Of a DNA stretch of 42,909 nt, positions 1 to 10,884 are shown in pieces. Positions within the stretch are counted from its first letter, which is position 1; each line of letters opens with the position of its first letter. A program made the position numbers and the translations under genes. The notes beneath the pieces are model-generated. The model had not been told where the DNA came from and did not search any database. It saw only the letters and a list, made by a program, of their open reading frames with translations. The DNA is from Stentor coeruleus (Eukaryota; Ciliophora; Heterotrichea; Heterotrichida; Stentoridae), in contig MPUH01000624.1 in assembly GCA_001970955.1 (NCBI GenBank), positions 1 to 42,909 of the forward strand, in the 5' to 3' direction.

Positions 1-2358
1 CGACAGACTATAGAAAACTATATCACAAACCCTCTTCCTCCTGATATTTTCACCAAAAAACTCTCTGTCGAAACTAATCTTGACCTTGATAAAAAAACCT
101 ATAAACTTCAACTTCTTCTAAACACTATATCATTATCCCCTAATTCTGATATCACAAATCCTTTCCTATCATGTCTTTCAAACCTTCCTATACAAACATT
201 AAGAAAACATCACAATTATATTATAAAAAGCTTAAATGACCTAATCCACAAATTCTTCTATAAAAAAAAAACTGTTCTAATCAAACATTTATCATCACAA
301 TATAACAAATTCCCATCTTATACAGTAGCTGAAGACCTTGAAAAAGCTAAAATTATTGAAGAATTAGAGAATTTGTCTATAAAATACACACTTTGTCTTG
401 ATAAATGCGTAAAATGCGACAATTATTGTATATCAAATTTTATGCATACTAAAGATTGTGATTGTAATACTAATCATAAATGCGCATATAAATGTCAGAA
501 ATGCAAAGGGGGGAATATTGAATGTGAACTTTTAGCAGGTCATGAAGGTAAGCATTTATGTTCTATAAAAAAGCATATGTGTGGGAAAAAATGTTCTGTT
601 GATGATTGTTTTGAGATCTGTGGAGAAAAAAATGGACATTATGGTTGGTGTAAATGTAGTAAAAAAATTCATGAATGTTTGGAATTATGTGCAATGAGTG
701 AGGTTTGTAAGAATAAATGTAGGGAAAGTAGGTTTGATCCTCATAGTATTCATGATTGTGGGCAGAAATATTGTTCTTTTAAGTGTGTTCTTTGTAATAA
801 CTTTTGCACGAATAGTGATCATTTTCATGATATGAAGTTAACTGAAACAGTAAAATTGCCTAATGGTGAAGAAATTAAAGCACATTTGTGTGCATCTCCT
901 CATCGATGTATAGAAAACTGTTATAGTAATGGATCTTGTTATGTAGAAATGAAACATACAATAAGAGAGTATAAAAATGCGCATAATACTATAAACTATA
1001 TATATGTCGAGCAATATCCAGTGACTAAAAAATGTGCAGTGTTAATTCCTGCTGGAAATTTATCTCATTCAGGGCTTCATAAATGCGATAAAGCTACTGA
1101 ACATATGTGTCAATCAAAATGCCGAGACTGTTCCTGTTTCTGTAGTAAACCTTTAAACCATTTAGGTCCTCATAGTTCTGATTCACATAGAAACAAAGTT
1201 AATTGTATTTACTTATCAACCGAAAGTATAATCTCAAAAGAAATAGACACCGAAAATGGAGCGACAATGTGTAAATTTGATGCAGGCGAAGTTAGTCAGC
1301 CAGAAAATTGCACAAGTTGTTGTCTAAGAAATGGTAGAGGCCATAGTCATCCATTAATATGTAAAGGGGGGAATTTATGTTTAGAAATCTGTAGACCAGG
1401 TAAAGCTGTTCATAGTAATGAAAAATATTATAAAGGAGAAAATCTTGATGAAAACAGTTATGATCTTATATCATGTACAGCATATTGGGAATTACTTGGA
1501 TGGCAAGCTCCAGTATATATAAAAAATCCAGAAAAACAAGTATTCCTAGACAAATGCAACTATTTTTGCAATCATGAAAGCCACAACGACCAAATTTTCT
1601 GTGAAAATTTGGCTTTCCATTGTCTTTCTGACCTCCGATCTGACCATAATTTCCCTTTATGTTCTCACAAAGATTTTTTTTCTCATGATATAGTTTTTAT
1701 TATTGATAATACCGCAAGTATGGGTTCATATATACTTGAAGTTAAAAAAGTTATTGATAGTCTTATTACAAAATGGAGAAAAAATGATGATATGCGTTTT
1801 GGAGTTGTTGGGTATACCGATCATGGTGAAGCATGTGGGCATCTTGATCCAAGTAAACCTGTAATTGTATATCCAAATTCAAAAATATTAAAGGAATCTA
1901 ATACTAATGAAGCTATTGAATTTATTAAATCAATGGAAACTTTAGGAGGAGGAGTAGATTATGGTGAGGCAATGATTGATGGAATAAATGAAGCTGTGAC
2001 TATGAAATTTAGAGATAATTCAAGAGCACTTTTTATTGTTGTTGCTGATGATTGTCCTCATGGTGAAGAGTTTCATAAGAATGTTTTTTATAAAGAAGGA
2101 TGTCCTTGTGGGATTTATTGGAAAAAATTATTGAAGGATGTTAAAAGTTTGAAAGGGATTTTGATATTGATTGTACTTAGTGATCAAGAACTTGAAAATA
2201 CTATTTTGCTGTTTGGTCAGGAGTTGGGTAATAACTTTTTAGCTAAGAGGCTTGTTGATATTGAGAATTTTAATGTGGAAGTTACGGGCACGGTTTCGAG
2301 GATTATTAAGAAAGACCTTGAGTTCGCTAGAGGGGCTGAATGGGTTTTAGGTGTTTAG
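1..2358 (+). CDS. Cys-rich protein with C-terminal VWA domain (5' truncated)
   Basis: The frame is open from base 1 to a TAG at 2356-2358, so the true start lies upstream and 785 residues are visible. Residues 1-125 are Leu/Lys/Asn-rich and look helical. Residues 129-550 hold dozens of Cys and His in short C-x2-C, C-x3-C and H-x4-H spacings, like tandem zinc-binding modules. A von Willebrand factor A domain begins near residue 563 with hydrophobic DIVFIIDNTASMG. The first MIDAS motif is D-x-T-x-S, a later GYTDH can supply the Thr and VADDC the Asp, so metal binding is probably intact. In known proteins this fold mediates metal-dependent protein contacts. Cys/His modules plus C-terminal VWA occur in large protist and fungal proteins, some with an N-terminal GTPase; whether that applies here cannot be seen. 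No signal peptide can be judged. Function is not assigned. Confidence 0.85.
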   Translation, partial: RQTIENYITNPLPPDIFTKKLSVETNLDLDKKTYKLQLLLNTISLSPNSDITNPFLSCLSNLPIQTLRKHHNYIIKSLNDLIHKFFYKKKTVLIKHLSSQYNKFPSYTVAEDLEKAKIIEELENLSIKYTLCLDKCVKCDNYCISNFMHTKDCDCNTNHKCAYKCQKCKGGNIECELLAGHEGKHLCSIKKHMCGKKCSVDDCFEICGEKNGHYGWCKCSKKIHECLELCAMSEVCKNKCRESRFDPHSIHDCGQKYCSFKCVLCNNFCTNSDHFHDMKLTETVKLPNGEEIKAHLCASPHRCIENCYSNGSCYVEMKHTIREYKNAHNTINYIYVEQYPVTKKCAVLIPAGNLSHSGLHKCDKATEHMCQSKCRDCSCFCSKPLNHLGPHSSDSHRNKVNCIYLSTESIISKEIDTENGATMCKFDAGEVSQPENCTSCCLRNGRGHSHPLICKGGNLCLEICRPGKAVHSNEKYYKGENLDENSYDLISCTAYWELLGWQAPVYIKNPEKQVFLDKCNYFCNHESHNDQIFCENLAFHCLSDLRSDHNFPLCSHKDFFSHDIVFIIDNTASMGSYILEVKKVIDSLITKWRKNDDMRFGVVGYTDHGEACGHLDPSKPVIVYPNSKILKESNTNEAIEFIKSMETLGGGVDYGEAMIDGINEAVTMKFRDNSRALFIVVADDCPHGEEFHKNVFYKEGCPCGIYWKKLLKDVKSLKGILILIVLSDQELENTILLFGQELGNNFLAKRLVDIENFNVEVTGTVSRIIKKDLEFARGAEWVLGV

Positions 2359-2439
2359 GTTTAATTATTATCAATTTAGATGGTTTTTATTGGGTTTAGT
2401 ATGAATTTGTAAGATTAATTGAATTGTATTCTTATCTAA

Positions 2440-5237
2440 TTAAAAAACTACGCACTCCGCATCAATGCATTCAACAGAATCATCACTTGCATCAAATACA
2501 ATTCCATCAATAGTATCTGAAAATGCATAAGTCTCCTCTGGCATGAATTCATTTTCTACAATCTCAAAACTATCCATGTCCATCTCTTCCTCATCATCCA
2601 TATCATCAAATTCATCAAACATTACATCATCATCTACTTCCAAGCTTTCTTCATCAAAAATATCATCTTCTTCTAAACTTACTTCAGTCTCTAATTCAGG
2701 TATATCTTCGGGTACATCTTCTAAATCTTCTTGAGTATTTGAATCATCATCATCTTCTTCTAAACTTACTTCAGTCACAAAGTCAGGTATATCTTCTAAA
2801 TCTTCTTGAGTATTTGAATCATCATCATCTTCTTCTAAAATTACTTCAGTCTCTATGTCACTTGTATCTTCTTCAATACTCTCAGGTGGCATCTCATCTT
2901 CTGTATCACTTGTATCTTCTTCAATACTCTCAGGTGGCATCTCATCTTCTGTATCACTTGTATCTTCTTCAATACTCTCAGGTGGCATCTCATTTTCTGT
3001 ATCTTCAGTTGTTGTGTCAATATCAGAAACTTCTGTTGAAGTTAAATCTTCAGTTACTGAACTTTGAGAATTTGTCTCTCCACTGAATTTAGAGCTGTCT
3101 GAAGTATCTGATGATGTAGTATCTGATGATGTAGTATCTGATGATGTAGTATCTAATGATATAGTATCTGTATCTGGAGCTCGATCTGATGATTCCTCAC
3201 TTTGATCAATTTCAGTAATTTCATTATCTGTGTTGTCGTCTGATACTGCATCTATATCTGTGCTAACATTATCTGTAGTTTCACTATCTTCTGTTGCAAA
3301 AGTGATTGTTACATCCATGTCAACTTCAACTTGTATAACATCACTTTCTGATTCTGATTCTGAGACATCTGTTATTTGTTCTGTTAAGTTTTCTGTAGTA
3401 TCTAGAGTATTTTCAGAGTTATCTTCGGTTGATTCTGATATTAATTCATCTTCACTCTCACTATCAGCTGCTGATTCTGGAATCAAATCATCATCAGCTT
3501 CAGGATCTAGTTCAGCTTCAATTTCTTCAACAACTTGATCAGAAGCATCTTCTATATTTTCCTCAGATCCTTCAATAACACTATCAGTTTCTTCATCAGC
3601 AGCAGATTCAGGTATAAGTTCATCATCAGCTTCAGGATCTAATTCAGCTTCAATTTCTTCAACAACTTGCTCAGAAGCTTCTTCTATATTTTCCTCAGAT
3701 CCTTCACTAACACTATCAGTTTCATCATCAGCAGCAGATTCAGGTATAAGTTCATCATCAGCTTCAGACTATCAATTTCCTCGTCAGCAGCAGATTCAGG
3801 TATAAGCTCATCATCAGCCTCAGGATCTAACTCAGCTTCAATTTCTTCTATAACCTGTTCAGAAGCATCTTCTTCAAATCCTTCAATTTCACTATTACTT
3901 TCTTCAGTATCTTCAGCTGATGCAGGTATTAGTTCATCATCAGCTTCAGGATCTAATTCAGCTTCAATTTCTTCAACAACTTGTTCAGAAGCTTCATCTA
4001 TATTTTCCTCAGATCCTTCAATAACACTATCAGTTTCTTCATCAGCAGCAGATTCAGGTATAAGCTCATCATCAGCCTCAGGATCCAATTCTGCTTCTAT
4101 CCCCTCTACAACTTGCTCAGAAGCATCTTCTATGTTTTCTTCCGATCCTTCATCACCACTATCATCAGTACTTTCAGCCGATGCAGGTATTAATTCATCT
4201 TCAGTTTCAGGGTCAATCTCAGCTTCAATCTCTTCAACAACTTGTTCAGAAGCATCTTCAATATTCTCCACCGATCCTTCAACTTGACTCTCTTCCTCAT
4301 CATCATTAGCAGATTCAGGTATAAGTTCATCATCAGCCTCAGGGTCAATCTCAGCTTCAATTTCTTCAACAACTTGTTCAGAAGCTTCTTCAGCATTAGC
4401 ATCAGATCCACTATCATTATCTTCAACATCTGCTGTAGATTCTGAAACTAACTCATCCTCAATATCAGAATCCATATCATCTTCTGTTATCTCAATAGTT
4501 TGTTCTGAATCATCATCAATATCATAACTACTAGCCAATTCACTATCAGATTCAATACCAAGTTCAGAAAGTACCTCACTAACAACTTCTTCATCACTTT
4601 CATCATCATCATCATCAGCAGTCTCAGGAATGAGTTCATCTTCAGTTTCAGGTTCTATTTCAGCTTCTTGTTCATTAACAACTTGTTCAGAAGCATCTTC
4701 AGAAACTTCAGAAGTCTCAGCTGACACTTCATCAGTACTTTCAACAGGAGCATTATCAGGAGGTTCTTCAGTATTTGTATTTAAATCATTATCTTCAACT
4801 TCATCAACATTCTCTTCAGATACTATTTCATCATCAGATTCTCCAGGAAACCCTTCATCCTCCATATCATCAGGTCCATATATCTGATCCCCGCCTTGTA
4901 TTGCCCCTCCATCTTCTGATATACCAGGTTCATCTTCAGTAACTTCTTCTTTATCTGCATCACCTTCTACTTGATAATCAGCTATTAATTCAGTATCATC
5001 AATTTCTTCATCATTATCTTCTGATATTGAACTTTCATCACAATCATTATCAATACAAGTTGATTCTGTATCCGTAGATTCTTCACAATTTGTAAGAGAA
5101 CAGTCTTCTTCAGTATCTGAAACTTGAATCAAAGATTGTTTTGATTGAGATAAGGGTGATAGAATGGATTGATGAGAAATTAAAGATCCATAACAAAGGA
5201 ATAGAAGTGCTATAGTAAATAATCTACTTGTCACCAT
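2440..5237 (-). CDS. Secreted acidic repeat protein, paralogue A (frame broken at 3767/3768)
   Basis: The ATG at 5237 opens a hydrophobic signal peptide (MVTSRLFTIALLFLCYGSL). A Cys pair region, a Gly/Asp motif GGDQIYGPDDMEDEGFPGES and then long Glu/Asp/Ser-rich repeats follow. The repeat unit is 42-44 residues (126-132 nt) with core EAELDPEADDELIPESAADE; anchors lie near 3501, 3633, 3821, 3947, 4079, 4208 and 4340. The frame from 5237 runs out at 3684, but the same repeats continue in another frame from 3767 down to a TAA at 2440-2442. At the break one 132-nt unit has lost 76 nt, which explains the shift exactly. The C terminus ends with Cys-x4-Cys-Val-Val, as in the next gene. It is probably exported; acidity suggests calcium or matrix binding, which is inference. 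The break may be a collapsed repeat in the assembly or a real mutation. Confidence 0.75.
3482..4450 (-). repeat. Tandem coding repeats of 126-132 bp
   Basis: About eight imperfect units encode the Glu/Asp-rich 42-44 residue repeat of the acidic secreted protein. Spacing between equivalent points is 132, 188 (132 + 56), 126, 132, 129 and 132 bp. The 188-bp interval contains the unit shortened by 76 bp. Confidence 0.85.
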
Positions 5238-5493
5238 TTATTATTTTTGTAATCCGTTTTTATCAAAAGAAAGTGAAAAAGTGGGCATTGAAAGATAATT
5301 TTTGTTTTGGAGGCCAAATCTATATCTAATTTTTTTAAACCTTCCAAGCTCTTATATATTTATTTTAAAAAACCCAAATTATAAAAAACAATCACACTTT
5401 TGTTTTCAAGTCAATAATCTTATCCTTCTTTTCATAAAATATTCAAATATTCAAATAATCATCTAATGATTTTTTATCCTTCTAATTACCTAA

Positions 5494-7035
5494 TTAATAC
5501 GTGACAACACATTCATCTTCACTACAAGCAACAATAGCGCCATCATCAGTATTTTGCCCATCAACCATATCTTCTTCTTCTTCTTCTTCAACAATTATTC
5601 CTGTTTCCATATCACCATTTTCAGTAGTTGTAGTCTCATCACTCATACTTCCAGCTGTAGTAGTCTCACTTGAATCCTCTTCCTCTAAGACTACCGAGCT
5701 TTCAGTTTCTGTAGAGGTTGAATCAGTAACAACACTAACAGAATCATAGCTTTCAGTACCTTCAATAGTTTCAGAATCTTCAGCATTAGTTTGTTCATCA
5801 ACATCCACATCAGTATTATTTCCTTCAGTCTCATCACCTGCTTCATTATCATCAGTTGTTGTATTATCAGAACTATCTGATGGTTCTTCAGTATCAGGAA
5901 TCCCAGTTGTTGATACATCAGTTTCTAATTCTCCTTCTGTTCCTTCTGTTCCTTCAGTACCTTCAGTACCTTCAGTTTCATCTCCTGTAATACTATCTTC
6001 ACTATCATCAGCTATAGTATTTTCAACACTATCATTACCTGAGTTAGTTTCTTCAGTATCAGTAACTTCACTTGTCTGATCTTCAACATCCATATCAGCA
6101 TTGTTACCTTCTGTATCATCATTAACTGCATTATCATCAGTATCATTACTTGTATCTAAAGTATCAGAAACTCCAGTTGTTGTTACATCAGTTTCTAATT
6201 CTCCTTCAGTTCCTTCAGTCATATCACCAGTTGTACTATCCTCACTATCATCAGCAACTGTATTTTCAATACTATCATTTCCAGAATTCACTTCTTCAGT
6301 ATCAACAACCTCATCATCAACCTCAATATCCGCATTATTCCCTTCAGTATCATCACCAGTTATATCATCCTCACTATCATCAGCAACTGTATTTTCAATA
6401 CTATCATTTCCAGAATTCACTTCTTCAGTATCATCTTCAGTATTATTCCCTTCAGTCTCAGTCTCTGCTGCTGTATCAGGTACAAGTAAATTATCAGTCT
6501 CAGAGCTTGCATCAGGTTCATCAGCATTATCTTCAACAGCTTCTACTTCAACATTCCCAGGTGGTTCATTAGATACATTATTCTCAGTATTATCTTCTGG
6601 CGGTTCAGTTTCTTGTTCTTCTTCTTCTTCAACAACTTCTTCAGTATCACTAACAACATCATCTGATTCTCCTGGAAGTCCTTCATCTTCCATATCATCA
6701 GGTCCATATACTTGATCACCTCCAGCAAAAGCTCCTCCATCATCAGCAAGTCCTGTATCAATCACAACAACTTCTTCTTCAACAGTTTCAGTTGTTTCTT
6801 CTAAATCTGAAACTGGAGCAACTTCTTCTTCATCTGAGTCTACGTTTGAGTTTGTTGTAGAGTAGTCATCTGAGCATGCAGTACCATCAGCAAGAACACA
6901 ATCATCTTCGGTAAGATGGGTTTGGAGAAGTTTTATTGAGGAAATATCTTGAGAATTAAGCTTGAGTTGGTTGGTGATATAGGCTGATTGGCTTAGAGTT
7001 AGGAATAAAAGAGCTAAAAAGGTTGATTTTACCAT
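5494..7035 (-). CDS. Secreted acidic repeat protein, paralogue B
   Basis: I place the start at the ATG at 7035, because it begins a signal peptide (MVKSTFLALLFLTLSQSAY); the frame is open 37 codons further upstream but that stretch is less likely coding. The protein is 513 residues, overwhelmingly Asp, Glu, Thr, Ser and Asn, with almost no basic residues after the signal. Near the N terminus it carries GGDQVYGPDDMEDEGLPGES, nearly identical to the neighbouring acidic protein. The body repeats NSGNDSIENTVADDSED three times and TEG/EGTEG runs. It ends with Cys-x4-Cys-Val-Val-Thr-Tyr, again shared. Two Cys sit just after the signal peptide. The two genes are tandem and 256 bp apart, so they arose by duplication. 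A secreted calcium-binding or matrix protein is plausible but not shown by any catalytic motif. Confidence 0.85.
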   Translation of the reverse strand: MVKSTFLALLFLTLSQSAYITNQLKLNSQDISSIKLLQTHLTEDDCVLADGTACSDDYSTTNSNVDSDEEEVAPVSDLEETTETVEEEVVVIDTGLADDGGAFAGGDQVYGPDDMEDEGLPGESDDVVSDTEEVVEEEEEQETEPPEDNTENNVSNEPPGNVEVEAVEDNADEPDASSETDNLLVPDTAAETETEGNNTEDDTEEVNSGNDSIENTVADDSEDDITGDDTEGNNADIEVDDEVVDTEEVNSGNDSIENTVADDSEDSTTGDMTEGTEGELETDVTTTGVSDTLDTSNDTDDNAVNDDTEGNNADMDVEDQTSEVTDTEETNSGNDSVENTIADDSEDSITGDETEGTEGTEGTEGTEGELETDVSTTGIPDTEEPSDSSDNTTTDDNEAGDETEGNNTDVDVDEQTNAEDSETIEGTESYDSVSVVTDSTSTETESSVVLEEEDSSETTTAGSMSDETTTTENGDMETGIIVEEEEEEDMVDGQNTDDGAIVACSEDECVVTY

Positions 7036-8997
7036 TTTAATATATCCGTTTTGAATTGTGGTCAATATAGGTTGTGATGTTTGGTAAAGGGATAAGAAAA
7101 GTATGATATTTAGGATCTTGATATGCTGTTTTTGAGATAAAATCAAACTTTTTAATAAAAGTTGTTAGGTAAATAATGATATTTTGTGCTAAAATAGATG
7201 CTCAAAAATGTATCCTATTTATGACATGGGATTGGATATAAGGAAAATTAGACTTTTTTATATGGAAACTAGCTTGAAGAGAAATTATATGATTTATTTT
7301 AGGTGCTAAAGTTTGCATTAACTTTTTTGGTTTTATAAAATAAAAGGTCTATTTTATTAAGAAAAAGATGATTTAATTGAATTAATTGTAGCATTTTATG
7401 CTTAAGGCTTAGGAATTTTATATTAACTTAAGTTCGAGAGATAATATATATGAAGTGTTTTATTAAAATTATATGACAAAAGTATTTTAATATAGTAATC
7501 AGGAGCTATCTTAATAAGGAATCATTAACAATATGCATAAGTATTATTATATGACTATTGCATTGCTACTTTATAAACTGTCTTAGTTTTGATATTAGCC
7601 TAATATTAATTTATCTTATCTTGAATTGTAATGGACAACTAATATTTTCTTCACAAAATCCTAATTTCTAATTTTCTACACAACTAAAATACCAAAAAAT
7701 CATATTTTTATGCACAAACTGTTATAAAACAAGTATTTTTTCCAACTAGTCTTTTTTGTGATTGCAAACCAAAAATAAAAAAACCAATAAAAAAATATGC
7801 AAATAAAAAAAGAGTTTTTAAACCTTAGATCTTATCAAATGGCAATTCTCTTTTTGAGTATGAGAAATTCTTAGCTTCCATAATTTTTTTAAGTTGCAGT
7901 AAGCTCAGCTTGCATTTGAAATTACTATTAAGTTTTTTTATTTCCATCTATTAGTATATTTTAATCCTTCTGATACTTTATAATCTACTTAAACCTATAG
8001 TTGCTCAAAATTTCTAGCTAGAGAATGATTTTTGCTATTTCAGATATTTTTACTATTTATTAGTAATATTTATCTGAACCTTTATTTATAGTTTTAGAAA
8101 TTGTATTCTGCGTTTTAGTATGGATGTTTATTAAGTTGGGGATAAAAAGCACTCATAAAAAATAATTAGAGGAAATCACAAGCTTGTTTTATATATTCAA
8201 TAATTCACCTGTGATTTTATTTAGATTATATAGACTAGTTTAGAAAATATTTTTATTCCTTATGCTTTTGTTTTTAGGGTTTGTAGATTTTTATTATCTT
8301 TAATAGCTGTTATGCTTTTAAGGTAAATTTATATACTAGTGATGACTAAAATATTGTAACAACTTTTTATGAGTCAAAAAATTTTTGGCGGTATTAAGTT
8401 TGATTGTCTTTAAAGTAAAGTTGATGAGTTTCTGATATTTTGATACTCTGCATTTTGGGTTACACTTGCTATGCAGAAGATAATAAATGTTTTGAGTATT
8501 TTCGCTTAAGAATTTTGAAATATCATTATATAAATTATTCACTTATTACTAAACATTGTCAACTTTGTTGCTGATATTCTAAAATGATTATTTTTCTTAT
8601 AATTTATAATGATGGGGTTTCCCTTAGAGAATAGGTGCTAAAGTTATGGGCTATAATTATGAAGTAACTTAGAAAAACTTGAATTTTCTATTCTATTTCA
8701 AGATGGTTATCACTTATATAACTTCAAACTGTTACTTTAAGTGTTCTACCTGAAGATGGCCCATTTCACACTTAAAATCTAAACCCATCCTCCAATAACC
8801 AAAAAATATTTTCCATTCTTCATCCTTAAACAGCAATTCAGCTTAATCCTCCCTTCCACTTTTTAAATAATCCGCATTTCCACCTTTATCCTCTTTTTCC
8901 AATCCTCACAAATTCTTTCATCCTTTTATCTCTCTTAACTCATATCTTCAAATGTTTATCAATACAAAAAAACCTAAGCCCCCTACAAATAATATAA
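7036..8997. other. Intergenic region, no gene recognised
   Basis: About 2 kb of AT-rich DNA between divergent genes. No convincing reading frame, tRNA or repeat was seen. The half near the minus-strand gene is G-richer and the half near the ING gene is C-richer on the plus strand. Confidence 0.6.
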
Positions 8998-9663
8998 ATG
9001 TCTTATTTAGAAGAGTTCGTAAATAGCATTGGGTACCTGCCTGGAGAAGTCTGCAGGTCACTTGAACTAATAAAACTTCTCGACGATAATGCAAAAGCTA
9101 TAACAGAAGAGCTGCCAATTTTATCAGCCCAATACTTTTCAAGCTTAGAAAAAGAGCAAGGAAAAGTAATTGAAAACGCTGATGTCCTTCAAAACATAAG
9201 GAATAAACAGCAAAAAGCTCTAAGTTTATCAGAAGAGAAAATTGCTGTAAGTAAACAACTTTTAGATATGATTGATTTCCATACAAGCAAACTTAAACAA
9301 GATTTAGAAGCTTATAAGAAAGAAGTAGCTAATGAAAATGAAGCTGCTGAGGAGAAGATAAATAAAAAACAAAAGAATGAAAGGACGATAATGGATATGG
9401 AAATGCCTATGACAATGTTTATGGATAATCCTGAAATGCAAGATAGTTTTGATATGCAGAATGATGAGAATAAAACATATTGTTATTGTGGAAAAGGGTC
9501 TTATGGGGAGATGATTGAGTGTGAGAACCCAAATGTAATTATTATGTAGTGTAAAAGAGAATGGTTTCATATGGAATGTGTTGGTTTATCTAGCCAGCCA
9601 GGAGGCTCATGGTTCTGTGATGACTGTGCAGATGCTAAAAAAAAGTCTTCATCTAAATCATAG
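8998..9663 (+). CDS. ING-family chromatin reader with PHD finger (2 exons)
   Basis: Join 8998-9534 and 9550-9663 gives 216 residues ending in TAG. Residues 1-110 resemble the ING N-terminal helical domain (YLEEFVNSIGYLPGEV, then a coiled region). Residues 162-205 form a C4HC3 PHD finger with Cys162, 164, 175, 180, His186, Cys189, 202 and 205, plus YGEMIEC and EWFHMECVGL, which match ING PHD fingers closely. Known ING fingers read trimethylated H3K4 and recruit histone acetyltransferase or deacetylase complexes, so a nuclear role is expected. A 15-nt intron falls exactly between Asn179 and Cys180; without splicing the protein would stop in the middle of the finger. The start is the first ATG, directly after AATATAA. 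It converges with the deformylase gene. Confidence 0.93.
9535..9549 (+). other. 15-nt intron in ING gene
   Basis: The sequence gtaattattatgtag starts with GT and ends with AG. It contains an in-frame TAG, and removing it joins the fourth zinc ligand of the PHD finger in frame. Confidence 0.93.
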
Positions 9664-10089
9664 TAAAGTCAAAAACATCAAATAATCAAAAATTAACATT
9701 TAAAACTACAATAGTATCAATACTAAAAATCTTCTGAAAAGACCCCTTTGGGTGTTTATAATTTGGTTAGCTTTGATTTATATTCAACCTTTTCCTAGGT
9801 CAACCTAAAAGCTTATATTAAATTTGATATAAAATAATATTAGTCTTGTAAATGTCATATGATAATTGTTATTTCGAATATACTTATAAATTATATATAT
9901 AAACTGTTAGTTTAAACCAAAAAAATCATATATTAATTGCATAAAAACAAAAATATTATCATCACTACCAAAATTCATTTATCTCTAAAAATTTCTAATC
10001 CACAAACTCTATTTTTTTAACCTAACTTTTACTAATATTCACACTCGAATTCTTCTTATAAAACCTAATCAAAACCCTAACATAATATC
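9664..10089. other. Convergent intergenic spacer
   Basis: AT-rich 3' flanks of two converging genes; nothing else is recognised. Confidence 0.6.
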
Positions 10090-10884
10090 TTATTTTAAAC
10101 TATCTATCCTCCAAGCTTTTACCAACTCCACATGGAACTGAGCATCAAATTCTTCATCAACAACCTGTTGTATAAAAAACTCCGTCCTATCCGTTTTCTT
10201 CTCAACTTTTTTCTTAAATTCCTTATCAATCAAATACCTATCCTCCAGTCTATTAACCATCTCCATCAACTTATTCTTAAAATCCAAAACAACATTCTGC
10301 ATATTCACCCTTTTCTCAGGCTCGATAATCTCAATATTCCCTGAATTCACAGTAAAAGAACTTATCAAATTCGCTTCTAAATGATCAAATTCATGCATAA
10401 AAACCCTAGCTTTAAACCCTTTTAAGCATTCTTGTACATATTCACCTTCTAAATTCATATATTCCACAATAGCATTATCATATCTTGGAATAAGTGCTTT
10501 TATATAAGGAAATGATGGACATTGTTCATAATCGTTAATAAGCTCTCCATTAACTTCTAAAATTTTTGGGTTTATATAAGCTGTGTAATCATAAGATTGA
10601 TCAGTATACCCAAGCCATTTAGTAGGTTCAAGTTGATTACGAATTACAAAAGCTGAGATAAGGATTGAGATTTGGTTTGAGGCAAGTGAACTAAGATTAT
10701 TTGCTGATGCGGTTTTGATAAGAGTTGGAATGTAAAGGTCGGTGATTTTTTTACTTAGGAATTGAACTTTACTTGTGTACATTTCGAGATCGTTTTCTCC
10801 GAAGGTTTCGAGAGAACTGATTTTTTTTATGGATGGAGCGAAAGATTGCTTTAGTCGGTCTGAAAGCTTTTTCAGATGCGACAT
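10090..10884 (-). CDS. Divergent peptide deformylase
   Basis: The 264-residue protein keeps the metal site of polypeptide deformylases: Cys122 in EQCPS (canonical EGCLS) and HEFDH at 164-168 (His164, Glu165, His168). The first motif, normally GxGxAAxQ, reads LSSLASNQ with Gln71 kept. Deformylases remove the formyl group from N-terminal fMet of organelle-made proteins, so in a ciliate the mitochondrion is the expected site. The N-terminal 15 residues are basic and Ser-rich without acidic residues except one, compatible with a weak targeting sequence. The C-terminal 70 residues (charged, helical) are an extension beyond the core fold. Loss of the glycines in motif 1 and Leu to Pro in motif 2 make altered activity possible. 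It ends with TAA. Confidence 0.82.
   Translation of the reverse strand: MSHLKKLSDRLKQSFAPSIKKISSLETFGENDLEMYTSKVQFLSKKITDLYIPTLIKTASANNLSSLASNQISILISAFVIRNQLEPTKWLGYTDQSYDYTAYINPKILEVNGELINDYEQCPSFPYIKALIPRYDNAIVEYMNLEGEYVQECLKGFKARVFMHEFDHLEANLISSFTVNSGNIEIIEPEKRVNMQNVVLDFKNKLMEMVNRLEDRYLIDKEFKKKVEKKTDRTEFFIQQVVDEEFDAQFHVELVKAWRIDSLK

Noticed and set aside
2543..4887. Long Ser-rich open frames on the plus strand across the acidic-protein genes
   Set aside because: They are the antisense of Asp/Glu repeats; the minus strand carries signal peptides and shared motifs.
7036..7146. Extended N terminus of acidic protein B (37 codons upstream)
   Set aside because: The ATG at 7035 starts a proper signal peptide that aligns with the paralogue; the upstream part has no counterpart.
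8336..8542. 68-codon frame on the minus strand
   Set aside because: Composition is like the surrounding AT-rich DNA and no motif is seen.
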